The translations under genes and the position numbers were made by a program. A stretch of 64,000 nucleotides of DNA from CAVSRC01 sp963785065 (GTDB taxonomy: Bacteria; Pseudomonadota; Alphaproteobacteria; Rhizobiales; Kaistiaceae): NCBI GenBank assembly GCA_963785065.1, contig CAWATX010000002.1:1674001-1738000 (forward strand), written 5' to 3'. Below the pieces are notes generated by a model. It did no database searches and was not told the DNA's origin. It saw nothing but the letters and a program-made list of their open reading frames with translations. Positions 33,597 to 43,176 of this stretch are shown piece by piece. How positions within the stretch are numbered: the first letter of the stretch is position 1; each line of letters opens with the position of its first letter.

Positions 33597-35009
33597 TCAG
33601 CTCGCCGCCTTCAGGGCGGCGGCGTCCGCCGGCTTCTCCTCCAGTGCCTCGAGGAACCCGTCGGCCCAGCTCGAGACGTCGTTCTTCAGGAGCCGATCGA
33701 ACATGTCGCGCCAGCGTGCCACGCGGTCCTCGCGTGGCATCGACAGCGCCCGGGCAATCGCATTGCCGGTGCTCTCCAGATCATAAGGGTTGACGATGAG
33801 CGCGCCGGAAAGCTCCGGCGCGGCGCCGGCAAAGCGCGACAGCACCAGCACGCCCGGATCGTCGCCGTCCTGCGCGGCGACGAATTCCTTGGCGACCAGG
33901 TTCATGCCGTCGCGCAGCGGCGTCACCAGCCCGACGTTGCTCATGCGATAGAGGCCGGCCAGCGTCGGCCGCTTGATCGTGCGGTTGATGTAGCGGATCG
34001 GCGTCCAGTCGAGATGGCCGAAGGCGCCGTTGATGCGCCCTGCCGTGCCGGCGACCTCGGCCTGCATCTGGGCGTATTCGGGAACGTCGGAGCGCGATTT
34101 CGGCGTGACCTGCAGATAGGTCACCTTGTTGTGGTAGGCGGGGTTGTTCTTCAGGAAGCGCTCATAGGCGAGCATGCGGTGGTCGATGCCCTTGGAATAG
34201 TCCAGGCGGTCGACGCCGATGATGAGGAACCGGTCGCGCAGACTGGTGACCATGCGCTTGACCAGCGGATTGCTGCGGGCGCCGCGCGCCAGATCGGCGA
34301 ACTCCTGGGTCTCGATGCCGATCGGAAAGGCGCCGATGGAAAATTCGCGTGAGCCGGCGCGGAAGCGGCCGGGCGCGATCTCCTTGGCGAGATCCTCGCG
34401 CTTCAGGCAGTTGGCGAAGTTCTCCGCGTCCCATGCGGTCTGGAAGCCGATCAGGTCATAGGCGGTGAAGGCCTCCAGCAGCCGGTAGTGCGCCGGCATG
34501 GCGTACCACACGTCGGGCGGCGGCCACGGGATGTGCAGGAAGAAGCCGATGCGGTTCTTGGCGCCACGGGCGCGCAGCTCGGCGGCGAGCGGGATCAGGT
34601 GATAGTCCTGCACCCAGACGGTGTCGTCCGGCTCCAGCCGCTCGGCGAGCACCTTGGCGAAGAAGGCGTTGACCCGCATGTAGCCCGACAGGTCCTGCCG
34701 GTCGAAATCGGCAAGGTCGAGCCGGTAGTGCAGGAGCGGCCATAGCGCGCGATTGGCGAAGCCGTTGTAGTACTCGTCGAGATCGCGCCGTGTCAGATCG
34801 AGAAGCGCGAACAGGATGTTACCTTCCTCGCGAAAATGGACCTTGACCCTTTCCGGCTCGTCCTCTTCCGCCGTCTGTCCCGACCAGCCGAGCCACAGGC
34901 CGCCGCGCGCACCAAGCACGGCCTTCAGCGCCACCGCGAGCCCGCCCGCCTCGGCGCCCGATCCGCCGGGCGGCGGCACGCGGTTGGAGACCACAACCAG
35001 GCGGCTCAT
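33597..35009 (-). CDS. otsA: Trehalose-6-phosphate synthase OtsA
   Basis: GT20 enzyme joining UDP-glucose and glucose-6-phosphate. Signatures: VVSNRVPPP at the start, VWVQDYHLIPLAAELR, FLHIPWPPPDVW, VDRLDYSKGIDHR and LRDGMNLVAKEFVAAQ. The 470-aa length is normal for the bacterial single-domain form. GGAGGCGAA precedes the ATG. It follows otsB on the same strand after a 173-base gap, forming the osmoprotectant trehalose pathway. Confidence 0.96.
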   Translation of the reverse strand: MSRLVVVSNRVPPPGGSGAEAGGLAVALKAVLGARGGLWLGWSGQTAEEDEPERVKVHFREEGNILFALLDLTRRDLDEYYNGFANRALWPLLHYRLDLADFDRQDLSGYMRVNAFFAKVLAERLEPDDTVWVQDYHLIPLAAELRARGAKNRIGFFLHIPWPPPDVWYAMPAHYRLLEAFTAYDLIGFQTAWDAENFANCLKREDLAKEIAPGRFRAGSREFSIGAFPIGIETQEFADLARGARSNPLVKRMVTSLRDRFLIIGVDRLDYSKGIDHRMLAYERFLKNNPAYHNKVTYLQVTPKSRSDVPEYAQMQAEVAGTAGRINGAFGHLDWTPIRYINRTIKRPTLAGLYRMSNVGLVTPLRDGMNLVAKEFVAAQDGDDPGVLVLSRFAGAAPELSGALIVNPYDLESTGNAIARALSMPREDRVARWRDMFDRLLKNDVSSWADGFLEALEEKPADAAALKAAS

Positions 35010-35182
35010 TTCGCCTCCGGAGGTTTTATAGGAATATCTGAATCTCCCCGTTTCTCATGCGACGCAGGACGCGCTCACATCCTATGCAACGTTTGTGACC
35101 GTTTGCGGTTGCATGGCGGCGCTCCCGTGGGGCGCAGAAACTCATGCCACGCACCAGCCGCCAGAAACGCTGGATGCCCCCT

Positions 35183-35926
35183 CTATTTGGGGGTTCCGGC
35201 GAGGTTTGACAACCATGCACGGACCGACTGCGGATCGTCGAAACGGGCCTTTGCCGCCGTTTCCCGGCTGTTGGGGCCGACGCGCGCGGCCAATCCGCCC
35301 ATCTCGACGGCGACCTGAAACATGTGCTCGTCGGTGAGATCGTCGCCTATCGCCAGCGGCCGCCGCCCGGCAAAGGGCGGCACCGCCATGAAGTGCGTCA
35401 GCGCGCGTCCCTTGTCGGCGCCGGCCGGGCGCACTTCGAGCATCATCTTGCCCGGCTGCAGGGCGAGGTCCGGGTTGCGGGAAACGATCAGGCTCAGCGC
35501 CGCGGCGATTTTCGGCCCAAGCTCGGGCCGCGCGCGGTAGTGGATGGTGGCCGAGACGCTCTTTTCCTCGATCAGCAGCTCTGGATATTCGGCTGCGAAA
35601 GCGCGCATCCTGGTCAATACCGCCTCCAGCTCGGCGCCGGCGGACGTCTCGACGCGGCCGTCGGGAAAGCGCATTTCGGCGCCGTGGATGCCGGCCACAG
35701 GCAGCCGCGCCGGCGCGAAGAAGCGGTCGAGCGATTCCATCGGCCGGCCCGAGACCAGCGCCAGCGCGCCCTCCGTGCGTGCCGAAAGCCGCGTCAGCAT
35801 GTCGGGAAGCTCCGGCGGGATGACCACGGCCTCCGGCGTCGGGGCGATGTCGATCAGCGTGCCGTCGACATCGAGGAAGAAGGCCCAGCCGTCGGGCGTG
35901 GCGGGAAGATCGCTCGTCAGAATCAT
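35183..35926 (-). CDS. otsB: Trehalose-6-phosphate phosphatase OtsB
   Basis: HAD-superfamily phosphatase giving free trehalose. Motif I is FFLDVDGTLIDIAP with the nucleophilic Asp at residue 18, motif II ALVSGRP, Lys in GADKGRAL, and the motif III/IV metal site in AIGDDLTDEHMF. The ATG at 35926 gives 247 aa and places the HAD motif at the expected position; an upstream extension of 39 residues shows no family resemblance. Acts on the OtsA product. Confidence 0.94.
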   Translation of the reverse strand: MILTSDLPATPDGWAFFLDVDGTLIDIAPTPEAVVIPPELPDMLTRLSARTEGALALVSGRPMESLDRFFAPARLPVAGIHGAEMRFPDGRVETSAGAELEAVLTRMRAFAAEYPELLIEEKSVSATIHYRARPELGPKIAAALSLIVSRNPDLALQPGKMMLEVRPAGADKGRALTHFMAVPPFAGRRPLAIGDDLTDEHMFQVAVEMGGLAARVGPNSRETAAKARFDDPQSVRAWLSNLAGTPK

Positions 35927-36281
35927 GCCGCGATTAAAGACTGCCAGCCGGCGAAGCGATACCCGGCGCGTCGCATTTCTTCGCCATGGCGGGAAAGACA
36001 ATCTTCGCTTAACCATCGCCTGAGATGGCGTCAATTCGTGCAAGAGCCGGCTCGGTATGCAAGGCGGCCATGAGCCCTGTCATTTCTCGCGGGGCGAGGG
36101 TGGTCTCCGCCAGTCAGGTTGCACTGCGTTGCATCATTGTGACGCGGATTGCCCAAGGCAACGGCAAGCACGAGCGGCGCCGGAACGACGACGTCGACTT
36201 GGACTGATTCCAACGCTTATCCGGCCTTAACGCGCGCGCGCTACCACAGACCCGCATCGACAGGCATGGGGCAGAATTCCG

Positions 36282-38363
36282 ATGGCGTGTAGCGACAGCG
36301 GGGACAATCAATCAAACGACGGGACGATACGCGACGCGCAGGCAGCCGAGCGTCGCCTGCGCGAGGCGATCGACATTCTTCCCGAGGGCATCGTCTTCCT
36401 CGATGCCGAGGGGCGCTACATCCTGTGGAACCAGCGATACGCCGATATCTACAAGCGCAGTGCCGACCTCTTCGAAGTCGGCGTCAAACTTGAGGACACG
36501 CTACGCGTCGGCGTGGCGCGCGGCGACTATCCGGCCGCATGTGGCCGTGCGGAGGCGTGGATCGCCGAGCGGCTCGATCTCATGCGCAACCCCGGGCCAC
36601 CGCACGAGCAGGTGCTCTCCGACGGGCGGGTGGTGTTGATCGAGGAGCGCAAGACCAGCGATGGCGGCACCATCGGCCTGCGCGTCGACATCACCGAGAT
36701 GAAACAGCGCGCGGCTTCGTTCCGCCTGCTGTTCGATGAGAACCCGTTGCCGATGTTCGTCTGCGGCGTCGACGGCGAGCGCATCCTGGCGGCCAACGAC
36801 GCTGCGGTCGCCCATTACGGCTACGACCGCGCCGTGCTCACTGCCGGCACCCTTGCCGATCTCCACGACCCCTCGCAGCGCTATGACATCGCCGACATCG
36901 CCGATGCGCCGGAGGATTGGCAGGCCGGCCGCACCTGGCGCCATCGCACGGCCGATGGCGGCATCATCGACGTGGCGGTCTTCGCCCGCCGGCTGACCTA
37001 CGAGCGCCAGCCAGCAGTGCTGATGGCGGTGGTCGACATCACCGAGCGCAAGCGGGCCGAGGCGCGCATCACCTTCATGGCCCACCACGACGCGCTCACC
37101 GAGCTGCCCAATCGGCTGCTGCTGCACGAGCGCATGGACGAGATGCTCGCGCGCGCGAAGCGCAGCGGCGCCGGGCTGGCGGTCCACTGCATCGACATCG
37201 ACAACTTCAAGACGGTCAACGATACCCTCGGCCATCCGGTCGGTGACCGGCTGCTGCAGGCGGTCGCCGGTCGCCTGCGCGACGTGCTCCGCCACGAGGA
37301 TCTCGTCGCACGGCTCGGCGGCGACGAGTTCGCCATCCTGCAGACCGACATTGCCGAGGCGTCGGAGGTCGCCAGCCTCGCCGCCCGCGTCCTGGCGGTG
37401 CTTGGTGAGCCCCTCGACCTCGATGGCAACATCGTCACCACCGGCGCCAGCATCGGCATCGCCATCGCGCCCGGCGACGGCGATGAGGCGGACCAGCTCC
37501 TCAAGAACGCCGACATGGCGCTCTACCGCGCCAAGGGCGACGGCAAGGGCACCTTCCGCTTCTTCGAGGCGGAGATGGACGCCCGCGCCCGCACCCGCCG
37601 GCAGCTCGAGCTGGATCTGCGCGCCGCGCTTCAAGCGGGCGACCTCAAGGTGCACTACCAGCCGCTCATCCAGCTCGCCACCGGCGTGATCACCGGCTGC
37701 GAGGCGCTGGTGCGCTGGCACCACAAGGAGCACGGCATGGTGCCGCCGTCGCAATTCGTCGCCGTGGCCGAGGAAACCGGCCTCATCGGCACGCTCGGCG
37801 CCTTCGTGCTCAAGCAGGCCTGTGCCGATGCGGCGCGCTGGCCGGAGCCGATCAAGGTGGCGGTCAACCTGTCGCCGCTCCAGTTCCGCAGCGGCAATCT
37901 GCTCGCCATCGTCTCGGAGGCGCTTGAGGAATCCGGCCTGCCGCCGAACCGGCTGGAGCTGGAGATCACCGAGACGCTGCTGCTCGACACCTCGGGGCCG
38001 GTGCTGGCGACGCTGCACGCGCTGCGCGCGCTCGGCGTCCACATCTCCATGGACGATTTCGGCACCGGCTATTCGTCGCTGAGCTACCTGCGCTCCTTCC
38101 CCTTCGACAAGATCAAGATCGACCGCTCCTTCATCCACGACATGGGCGAGAGCGTCGATTCGCAGGCGATTGTCAGGGCGATCATCGGGCTCGGCGCCTC
38201 GCTCGGCATCACCATCACGGCGGAGGGCATCGAGAACGTCGGCGATCTGGAGCGGCTGCGCGAGGAAGGCTGCGACGAGGGCCAGGGTTACCTGTTCTCC
38301 AAGGCGCGGCCGAATGCGGAGATCGTGGCGGCGCTGATGCGGGAAGAGCGGGAGGTGGCGTAA
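36282..38363 (+). CDS. PAS-PAS-GGDEF-EAL c-di-GMP signalling protein (693 aa)
   Basis: Two PAS sensor domains (about 25-140 and 145-258, each ending in a DITE motif) precede a diguanylate cyclase and a phosphodiesterase. The cyclase has an intact GGDEF at 346-350 with a c-di-GMP inhibitory RHED at 337-340, exactly five residues upstream. The EAL domain has CEALVRWH (EAL at 474-476), LELEITETLL, DDFGTGYSS and TAEGIEN, so both activities may be retained. There is no membrane segment, so the protein is probably cytosolic. It could switch between making and breaking c-di-GMP in response to the PAS ligands. Confidence 0.95.
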   Translation: MACSDSGDNQSNDGTIRDAQAAERRLREAIDILPEGIVFLDAEGRYILWNQRYADIYKRSADLFEVGVKLEDTLRVGVARGDYPAACGRAEAWIAERLDLMRNPGPPHEQVLSDGRVVLIEERKTSDGGTIGLRVDITEMKQRAASFRLLFDENPLPMFVCGVDGERILAANDAAVAHYGYDRAVLTAGTLADLHDPSQRYDIADIADAPEDWQAGRTWRHRTADGGIIDVAVFARRLTYERQPAVLMAVVDITERKRAEARITFMAHHDALTELPNRLLLHERMDEMLARAKRSGAGLAVHCIDIDNFKTVNDTLGHPVGDRLLQAVAGRLRDVLRHEDLVARLGGDEFAILQTDIAEASEVASLAARVLAVLGEPLDLDGNIVTTGASIGIAIAPGDGDEADQLLKNADMALYRAKGDGKGTFRFFEAEMDARARTRRQLELDLRAALQAGDLKVHYQPLIQLATGVITGCEALVRWHHKEHGMVPPSQFVAVAEETGLIGTLGAFVLKQACADAARWPEPIKVAVNLSPLQFRSGNLLAIVSEALEESGLPPNRLELEITETLLLDTSGPVLATLHALRALGVHISMDDFGTGYSSLSYLRSFPFDKIKIDRSFIHDMGESVDSQAIVRAIIGLGASLGITITAEGIENVGDLERLREEGCDEGQGYLFSKARPNAEIVAALMREEREVA

Positions 38364-38443
38364 AATGACGTTGGCGCGGGCCGCGGCTCGGCGCCAACTG
38401 ACTTGCTATCGCGGCCGGCGAGGGACGCTCCACTCTCCGCCGA

Positions 38444-39655
38444 TCAGGCCGTTTGTGGCTCTGCCGCGCGTTCCTTGGGAAACGGCTTGAACAGCATGGC
38501 GACGAAGAATGCGCCGATGCCCATTCCCCACGAGCCGAAATAGAGCCAGCTGTAGCTGCCGACCGCATCGTAGATCAGCCCGCCTGCCAATGGCCCGAGC
38601 GCCATGCCGAGGCTGCCCGCCATGGCGCTGCCACCGATGACGGTGCCCATCATGCGCAGGGGGAAGTTCTCGCGCGCCAGCACCGCGTAGAGGGGCATGA
38701 CGTCGGCGTAGACAAAGCCGAACAGCGCGGCGACGGCGTAAAACTCGCCGAGCCGGTGGGCAAAGCCATAGGCGAGGGCACCGAACGCCTGGAGCAACAG
38801 GCCAGAGACCAGAACCCGCTTGGCGCCAAGCCGGTCGCCGAGGAGGCCGAAGACCACGCGGCCGCCCATGCCGGCGAGCCCTTCGAAACTGTAGATCGAG
38901 ACCGCGGCCACCGTCGGAATGCCGCAGGTCACCGCATAGCTGACGGTGTGGAAGATCGGGCCCGAATGGGTGGCGCAGCAGAAGAAGTTGGTCAGCAGCA
39001 AGATGATGAACTGGGGCGAGCGCACCACCTCCCCGACGGAGAGGGTCGACTGCGGTTCGTCCCCGTTGGCCGCATGGCGCCCCTCAAGGGCGGGCGGCCG
39101 GCGCACCAGCAGCGAAGCCGGGATCATGACCGCCGCGGCAACGCCCGCCACGATCATGAGCGAGGTGCGCCAGTCATATTTCGTGACCAGCCAGGCCACG
39201 AACGGGGACATCACGATCGGCGCCATGCCCATGCCGGCGGAGACCAGGGAGACGGCGAGGCTGCGGTGCGTGTCGAACCAGCCCGTCACGCAGGCCATCA
39301 TCGGCGCGAACATGGCGGCCGTCGCCGCGCCAGCCACCAGGCCGAAGAGGAGCTGGAACGCGATGAGCGACGGCGCGCGGCTGGCGAGCGCCAGGCTCGC
39401 CGCTAGCAGCAGCGAACCGATGATGACGACCGGCCGGGGACCGATTCGGTCCGAAAGAGCGCCCCAGCCGATGCTGGCGCCGGCCATGGCAATGAAGCTG
39501 ATGGTCATCGCGCTCGATATGCCGGCGACGGACCATCCCGTCTCATGCGAAATCGGCAACAGAAAGACCGGCAGCGAGAATGCGGAGCCGATGGCCATGC
39601 AGCCCAGCAATCCCCCCGCCGCCACAATCACCCAGCGATAGTGCGAACCGATCAT
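38444..39655 (-). CDS. MFS transporter, monocarboxylate/oxalate-formate type (403 aa)
   Basis: Twelve hydrophobic segments with the MFS loop signature GALSDRIGPRPVVIIG between helices 2 and 3 and a second GLLGDRLGAKRVLVSG in the second half. The N-terminal VIVAAGGLLGCMAIG and SFSFxLP-like stretch (GSAFSLPVFLLPI) match the monocarboxylate/OxlT group. Substrate is unknown. GAGGGGAAG precedes the ATG. Confidence 0.88.
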   Translation of the reverse strand: MIGSHYRWVIVAAGGLLGCMAIGSAFSLPVFLLPISHETGWSVAGISSAMTISFIAMAGASIGWGALSDRIGPRPVVIIGSLLLAASLALASRAPSLIAFQLLFGLVAGAATAAMFAPMMACVTGWFDTHRSLAVSLVSAGMGMAPIVMSPFVAWLVTKYDWRTSLMIVAGVAAAVMIPASLLVRRPPALEGRHAANGDEPQSTLSVGEVVRSPQFIILLLTNFFCCATHSGPIFHTVSYAVTCGIPTVAAVSIYSFEGLAGMGGRVVFGLLGDRLGAKRVLVSGLLLQAFGALAYGFAHRLGEFYAVAALFGFVYADVMPLYAVLARENFPLRMMGTVIGGSAMAGSLGMALGPLAGGLIYDAVGSYSWLYFGSWGMGIGAFFVAMLFKPFPKERAAEPQTA

Positions 39656-39806
39656 CTTCCCCTCCTTCGCGCGACATCAGCGAGGCCCGAAGAGACGTCG
39701 GGTGTCGGCGCGTTATGGGGAAGACGAACGAGGTCGCCGACTTTCGACAGGGCGACACGAAATTTCTCGATCTGGCAACGGAATCACGTCGGGGCGGAAA
39801 AGGAGG

Positions 39807-39829
39807 CAAAAAGCCGGGCCTGCGGCCCC
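39807..39829 (-). terminator. Putative terminator of lepA
   Basis: Read on the minus strand directly after the lepA stop: GGGCC-GCA-GGCCC followed by GGCTTTTTG. The stem is short (5 bp) but GC-only, with five T residues after it. Confidence 0.5.
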
Positions 39830-41635
39830 CTAATCCTCCATCTTCAGCGCGGCGATGAAGGCCTCCTGCGGGATGTCGACCTTGCCGAACTGGCGCATCT
39901 TCTTCTTGCCCTCCTTCTGCTTCTCGAGAAGCTTGCGCTTGCGGGTGACGTCGCCGCCATAGCACTTGGCCAGCACGTCCTTCCTGAGCGCCCGGATGGT
40001 CTCACGCGCGATGATGCGCCCGCCGAGCGCCGCCTGGATGGGGATCTGGAACATGTGCTGGGGGATCAGGTCCTTGAGCTTCTCGCACATGGCCCGCCCG
40101 CGCCGTTCGGCATTGGAGCGGTGGACCATGACCGAGAGCGCGTCGACCGGCTCGCCGTTCACCAGGATCTGCATCTTCACCAGATCGCCCGGCCGATAGT
40201 CGGTGAGATGGTAGTCGAAGGAGGCATAGCCCTTCGACAGCGATTTCAACCGGTCGTAGAAATCGAACACCACCTCGTTGAGCGGCAGGTCGTACTGCAC
40301 CATGGCGCGGTTGCCGGCGTAGGAGAGGTCGACCTGCACGCCGCGCCGCTCTTGGCACAGCTTCAGGATGGCGCCGAGATAATCGTCGGGGGTGAGGATG
40401 GTCGCCCGCAACCACGGTTCGGAAATCTCGCGGATGCGCGCGGGATCCGGCATGTCGGCCGGGTTGTGCAGTTCCAGCACGCCGCCGTCGGTGAGTTCGA
40501 TGCGGTAGACCACCGAGGGCGCCGTGGCGATGAGGTCGAGGTCGAACTCGCGCGCCAGCCGCTCCTGCACGATCTCGAGATGCAACAGGCCGAGGAAGCC
40601 GCAGCGGAAACCGAAGCCGAGAGCCGCCGAGGTTTCCGTCTCGTAGCTGAAGGCCGCGTCGTTGAGGCGGAGCTTGCCGATCGCGGCCCTGAGGTTCTCG
40701 AAATCCGCCGCATCCACCGGAAAGATGCCGCAGAACACCACCGGCACCGCCGGGCGGAAGCCGGGCAGCGGCGCCGCGGTCGGCCGCCGGTCCTCGGTGA
40801 TGGTGTCGCCCACCGCCGTGTCGGCGACCTCCTTGATCGAGCCGGTGAAGAAGCCGAGCTCGCCCGGCTTGAGCTCGCCCCAGTTGACCAGCTTGGGGGT
40901 GAAGATGCCCACCGTATCCACCTCGTGGACGGCGGCGGTCCGCATCATGCGGATCTTCATGCCCTTCTTCAGGTGCCCATCGATGATGCGCACCAGCACG
41001 ACGACGCCGAGATAGGCGTCGTACCAGGAGTCGACGAGCAGTGCCTTGAGCGGCGCCTCGGCGTCGCCGATGGGCGCCGGCAGCCGCGTCACGATGGCTT
41101 CCAGCACCGCGTCGACGCCTTCGCCGGTCTTGGCTGAGATGGGCAGCGCCTGCGACGCATCGATGCCGATCACGTCCTCGATCTGCTGCTTCACGCGATC
41201 CGGCTCGGCCGCCGGCAGGTCGACCTTGTTGAGGACGGGCACGATCTCGTGGTCGTTCTCGATCGCCTGATAGACATTGGCCAGCGTCTGCGCCTCGACG
41301 CCCTGGGAGGCATCGACCACCAGCAACGAGCCCTCGCAGGCGGCCAGCGACCGGTTCACCTCATAGGCAAAATCGACGTGGCCGGGCGTGTCGATCAGGT
41401 TGAGGACGTAGTCCTTGCCGTCCTTCGCCCGGTAGTTGAGGCGCACGGTCTGCGCCTTGATGGTGATGCCGCGCTCGCGCTCGATGTCCATGGAATCGAG
41501 CACCTGCGCCTTCATCTCCCGCTGCGTCAGACCCCCGGTCATCTGGATGAGCCGGTCGGCGAGCGTCGACTTGCCGTGGTCGATATGGGCGATGATGGCG
41601 AAGTTGCGGATATTGCTCTGCGGAATTGGGCTCAT
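39830..41635 (-). CDS. lepA: Elongation factor 4 (LepA)
   Basis: Ribosome-associated GTPase that back-translocates stalled ribosomes. G1 is IAHIDHGKSTLADRL, G2 region ERERGITIKAQT, G3 DTPGHVDF, G4 NKVDLP, G5 SAKTGEG. The LepA-specific C-terminus is complete (AKCYGGDVTRKRKLLEKQK, then KKKMRQFGKVDIPQEAF). The 601-aa length is normal. It is a single-gene unit with a terminator-like hairpin. Confidence 0.98.
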   Translation of the reverse strand: MSPIPQSNIRNFAIIAHIDHGKSTLADRLIQMTGGLTQREMKAQVLDSMDIERERGITIKAQTVRLNYRAKDGKDYVLNLIDTPGHVDFAYEVNRSLAACEGSLLVVDASQGVEAQTLANVYQAIENDHEIVPVLNKVDLPAAEPDRVKQQIEDVIGIDASQALPISAKTGEGVDAVLEAIVTRLPAPIGDAEAPLKALLVDSWYDAYLGVVVLVRIIDGHLKKGMKIRMMRTAAVHEVDTVGIFTPKLVNWGELKPGELGFFTGSIKEVADTAVGDTITEDRRPTAAPLPGFRPAVPVVFCGIFPVDAADFENLRAAIGKLRLNDAAFSYETETSAALGFGFRCGFLGLLHLEIVQERLAREFDLDLIATAPSVVYRIELTDGGVLELHNPADMPDPARIREISEPWLRATILTPDDYLGAILKLCQERRGVQVDLSYAGNRAMVQYDLPLNEVVFDFYDRLKSLSKGYASFDYHLTDYRPGDLVKMQILVNGEPVDALSVMVHRSNAERRGRAMCEKLKDLIPQHMFQIPIQAALGGRIIARETIRALRKDVLAKCYGGDVTRKRKLLEKQKEGKKKMRQFGKVDIPQEAFIAALKMED

Positions 41636-41775
41636 GGTGCGGGCTCATAGCAGGAAGGGAGAGACGCCGGAAGCCAAGAGTCCGGGGCGTTGTGGCGCGG
41701 CCGGCGGAGGGCGCTTGTCTTCCCTCGGACGGCAGGATATTCGGCTTCCCGTCGATCCTGCGGTAGGCGCCTCCC

Positions 41776-42270
41776 ATGACCACGATCATCCGCCCGGCGG
41801 CCGAAGCCGACCTGCCTGCGATCCTGGCGATCTATAACGACGCCGTCGCCAAGACCACCGCGATCTGGAACGACCAGCCGGTCGATCTCGCCAACCGGCG
41901 GGCCTGGTTCCATGCCCGCACGGCCCAGGGCTTTCCGATCCTGGTGGCCGAAGAGGACGCCGACGTCGTCGGTTACGGCGCGTTTGCGGATTTTCGCCCG
42001 TTCGATGGCTATCGCTTCACGGTCGAGCACTCGGTCTATGTTGCCGAGGGCGTGCGCCGGCGGGGCATCGCCTCGGCCCTCCTGGCGGCGCTCGAGGAGC
42101 GGGCGCGCGACATGGGCAAGCACGTCATGGTCGGCGGCATCGCGGCGGACAACGTCGCCTCGATCAAGCTGCACGAGCGCGCCGGCTTCGTCGAGACCGG
42201 GCGCATGCCCGAAGTCGGCTTCAAGTTCGGCCGCCGGCTCGATCTGGTGCTGATGCAGAAGACGCTGTAG
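41776..42270 (+). CDS. GNAT N-acetyltransferase, phosphinothricin/methionine-sulfone acetyltransferase-like (164 aa)
   Basis: Family pattern: IRPAAEADLPAILAIYNDAV, the acetyl-CoA loop GVRRRGIASALLAALEERA, VGGIAADNVASIKLHERAGF and a C-terminal RRLDLVLMQK. The layout matches the Pat/Bar/YncA group, which acetylates phosphinothricin or methionine sulfoximine/sulfone. The exact substrate is not evident. CTCCC precedes the ATG, so translation may be weak. Confidence 0.88.
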   Translation: MTTIIRPAAEADLPAILAIYNDAVAKTTAIWNDQPVDLANRRAWFHARTAQGFPILVAEEDADVVGYGAFADFRPFDGYRFTVEHSVYVAEGVRRRGIASALLAALEERARDMGKHVMVGGIAADNVASIKLHERAGFVETGRMPEVGFKFGRRLDLVLMQKTL

Positions 42271-42283
42271 AGGCGCCGGCGGG

Positions 42284-43147
42284 CTATTCCGCCGCTTCGG
42301 TGGCGGTCTCTTCGCCGTTTTCACCGGTGTCAGCGGCTTTCAGCGCGTCGAGCCGGGGCATGGCGGTGATGTTGTAGCCGGCATCGACGAAATGCACCTC
42401 GCCGGTCACCGCCGTGCCGAGGTCGGAGAGCAGGTAGACGGCGGTGTTGCCGATCTCCTCGATCGCGACGCTGCGGCGCAGCGGCGCGTTGTTCTTCTGG
42501 TGCGTGAACATGATGCGCGCGTCGGTGATGCCGGCGCCGGCCAGCGTGCGCACCGGCCCGGCCGAGATGGCGTTGACGCGGATGGCGCTCGGCCCGAAGT
42601 CGACGGCCAGATAGCGCACCGAGGCCTCCAGCGCCGCCTTGGCCACGCCCATGACGTTGTAATTGGGCATCACCCGGGTCGAGCCGCCGAAGGTCAGCGT
42701 CACCATGGCGCCGCCGTCGCTCATCAGGGCGGCGGCGCGGCGCGCCACCTCCGTGAAGGAGAAGCACGACACCAGCATGGTGTTGATGAAGTTGGTGCGG
42801 CTGGTATCGGCATAGCGCCCGCGCAGCTCGTGCTTGTCGGAGAAGGCGACGGCATGGACGAGGAAATCGATCTTCGGCCAGCGCTTGGCCAGCGCCGCAA
42901 AGGTCGAATCGAGCGAATTCGGCTCGTCGGCATCGGGCGCCAGCCCCACGTCGCAGGGCAGCACGAAGTCCGAGCCCAGCGACTTGGCCAGCGGCAGCAC
43001 GCGCTTGCCCAGCGCCGGCGTCTGATAGGTGAAGGCGATTTCGGCGCCGTGATCGGCCAGCCGCTTGGCGATCCCCCAGGCGATCGAATGATCGTTGGCA
43101 ACGCCCATCACCAGGCCGCGCTTGCCGCTCATCATGCCGGTCGCCAT
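42284..43147 (-). CDS. fabI: Enoyl-ACP reductase FabI
   Basis: NADH-dependent last step of each fatty-acid elongation round. VMGVANDHSIAWGIAKRLAD is the FabI nucleotide loop; VAFSDKHELRGRY and the catalytic Tyr-x6-Lys in NYNVMGVAKAAL are present; the C-terminal VTGEVHFVDAGYNI is typical. The ATG at 43147 follows GGGGGAAG and gives 287 aa; nine further residues upstream lack support. It follows fabB by 29 bases. Confidence 0.96.
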   Translation of the reverse strand: MATGMMSGKRGLVMGVANDHSIAWGIAKRLADHGAEIAFTYQTPALGKRVLPLAKSLGSDFVLPCDVGLAPDADEPNSLDSTFAALAKRWPKIDFLVHAVAFSDKHELRGRYADTSRTNFINTMLVSCFSFTEVARRAAALMSDGGAMVTLTFGGSTRVMPNYNVMGVAKAALEASVRYLAVDFGPSAIRVNAISAGPVRTLAGAGITDARIMFTHQKNNAPLRRSVAIEEIGNTAVYLLSDLGTAVTGEVHFVDAGYNITAMPRLDALKAADTGENGEETATEAAE

Positions 43148-43176
43148 GCGTCTTCCCCCTGCCGTTGCGGTCATCG

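Noticed and set aside
36501..38138. 545-codon minus strand frame opposite the GGDEF-EAL gene
   Set aside because: Antisense shadow of a gene with full, ordered domains; composition is low-complexity and no motif is visible.
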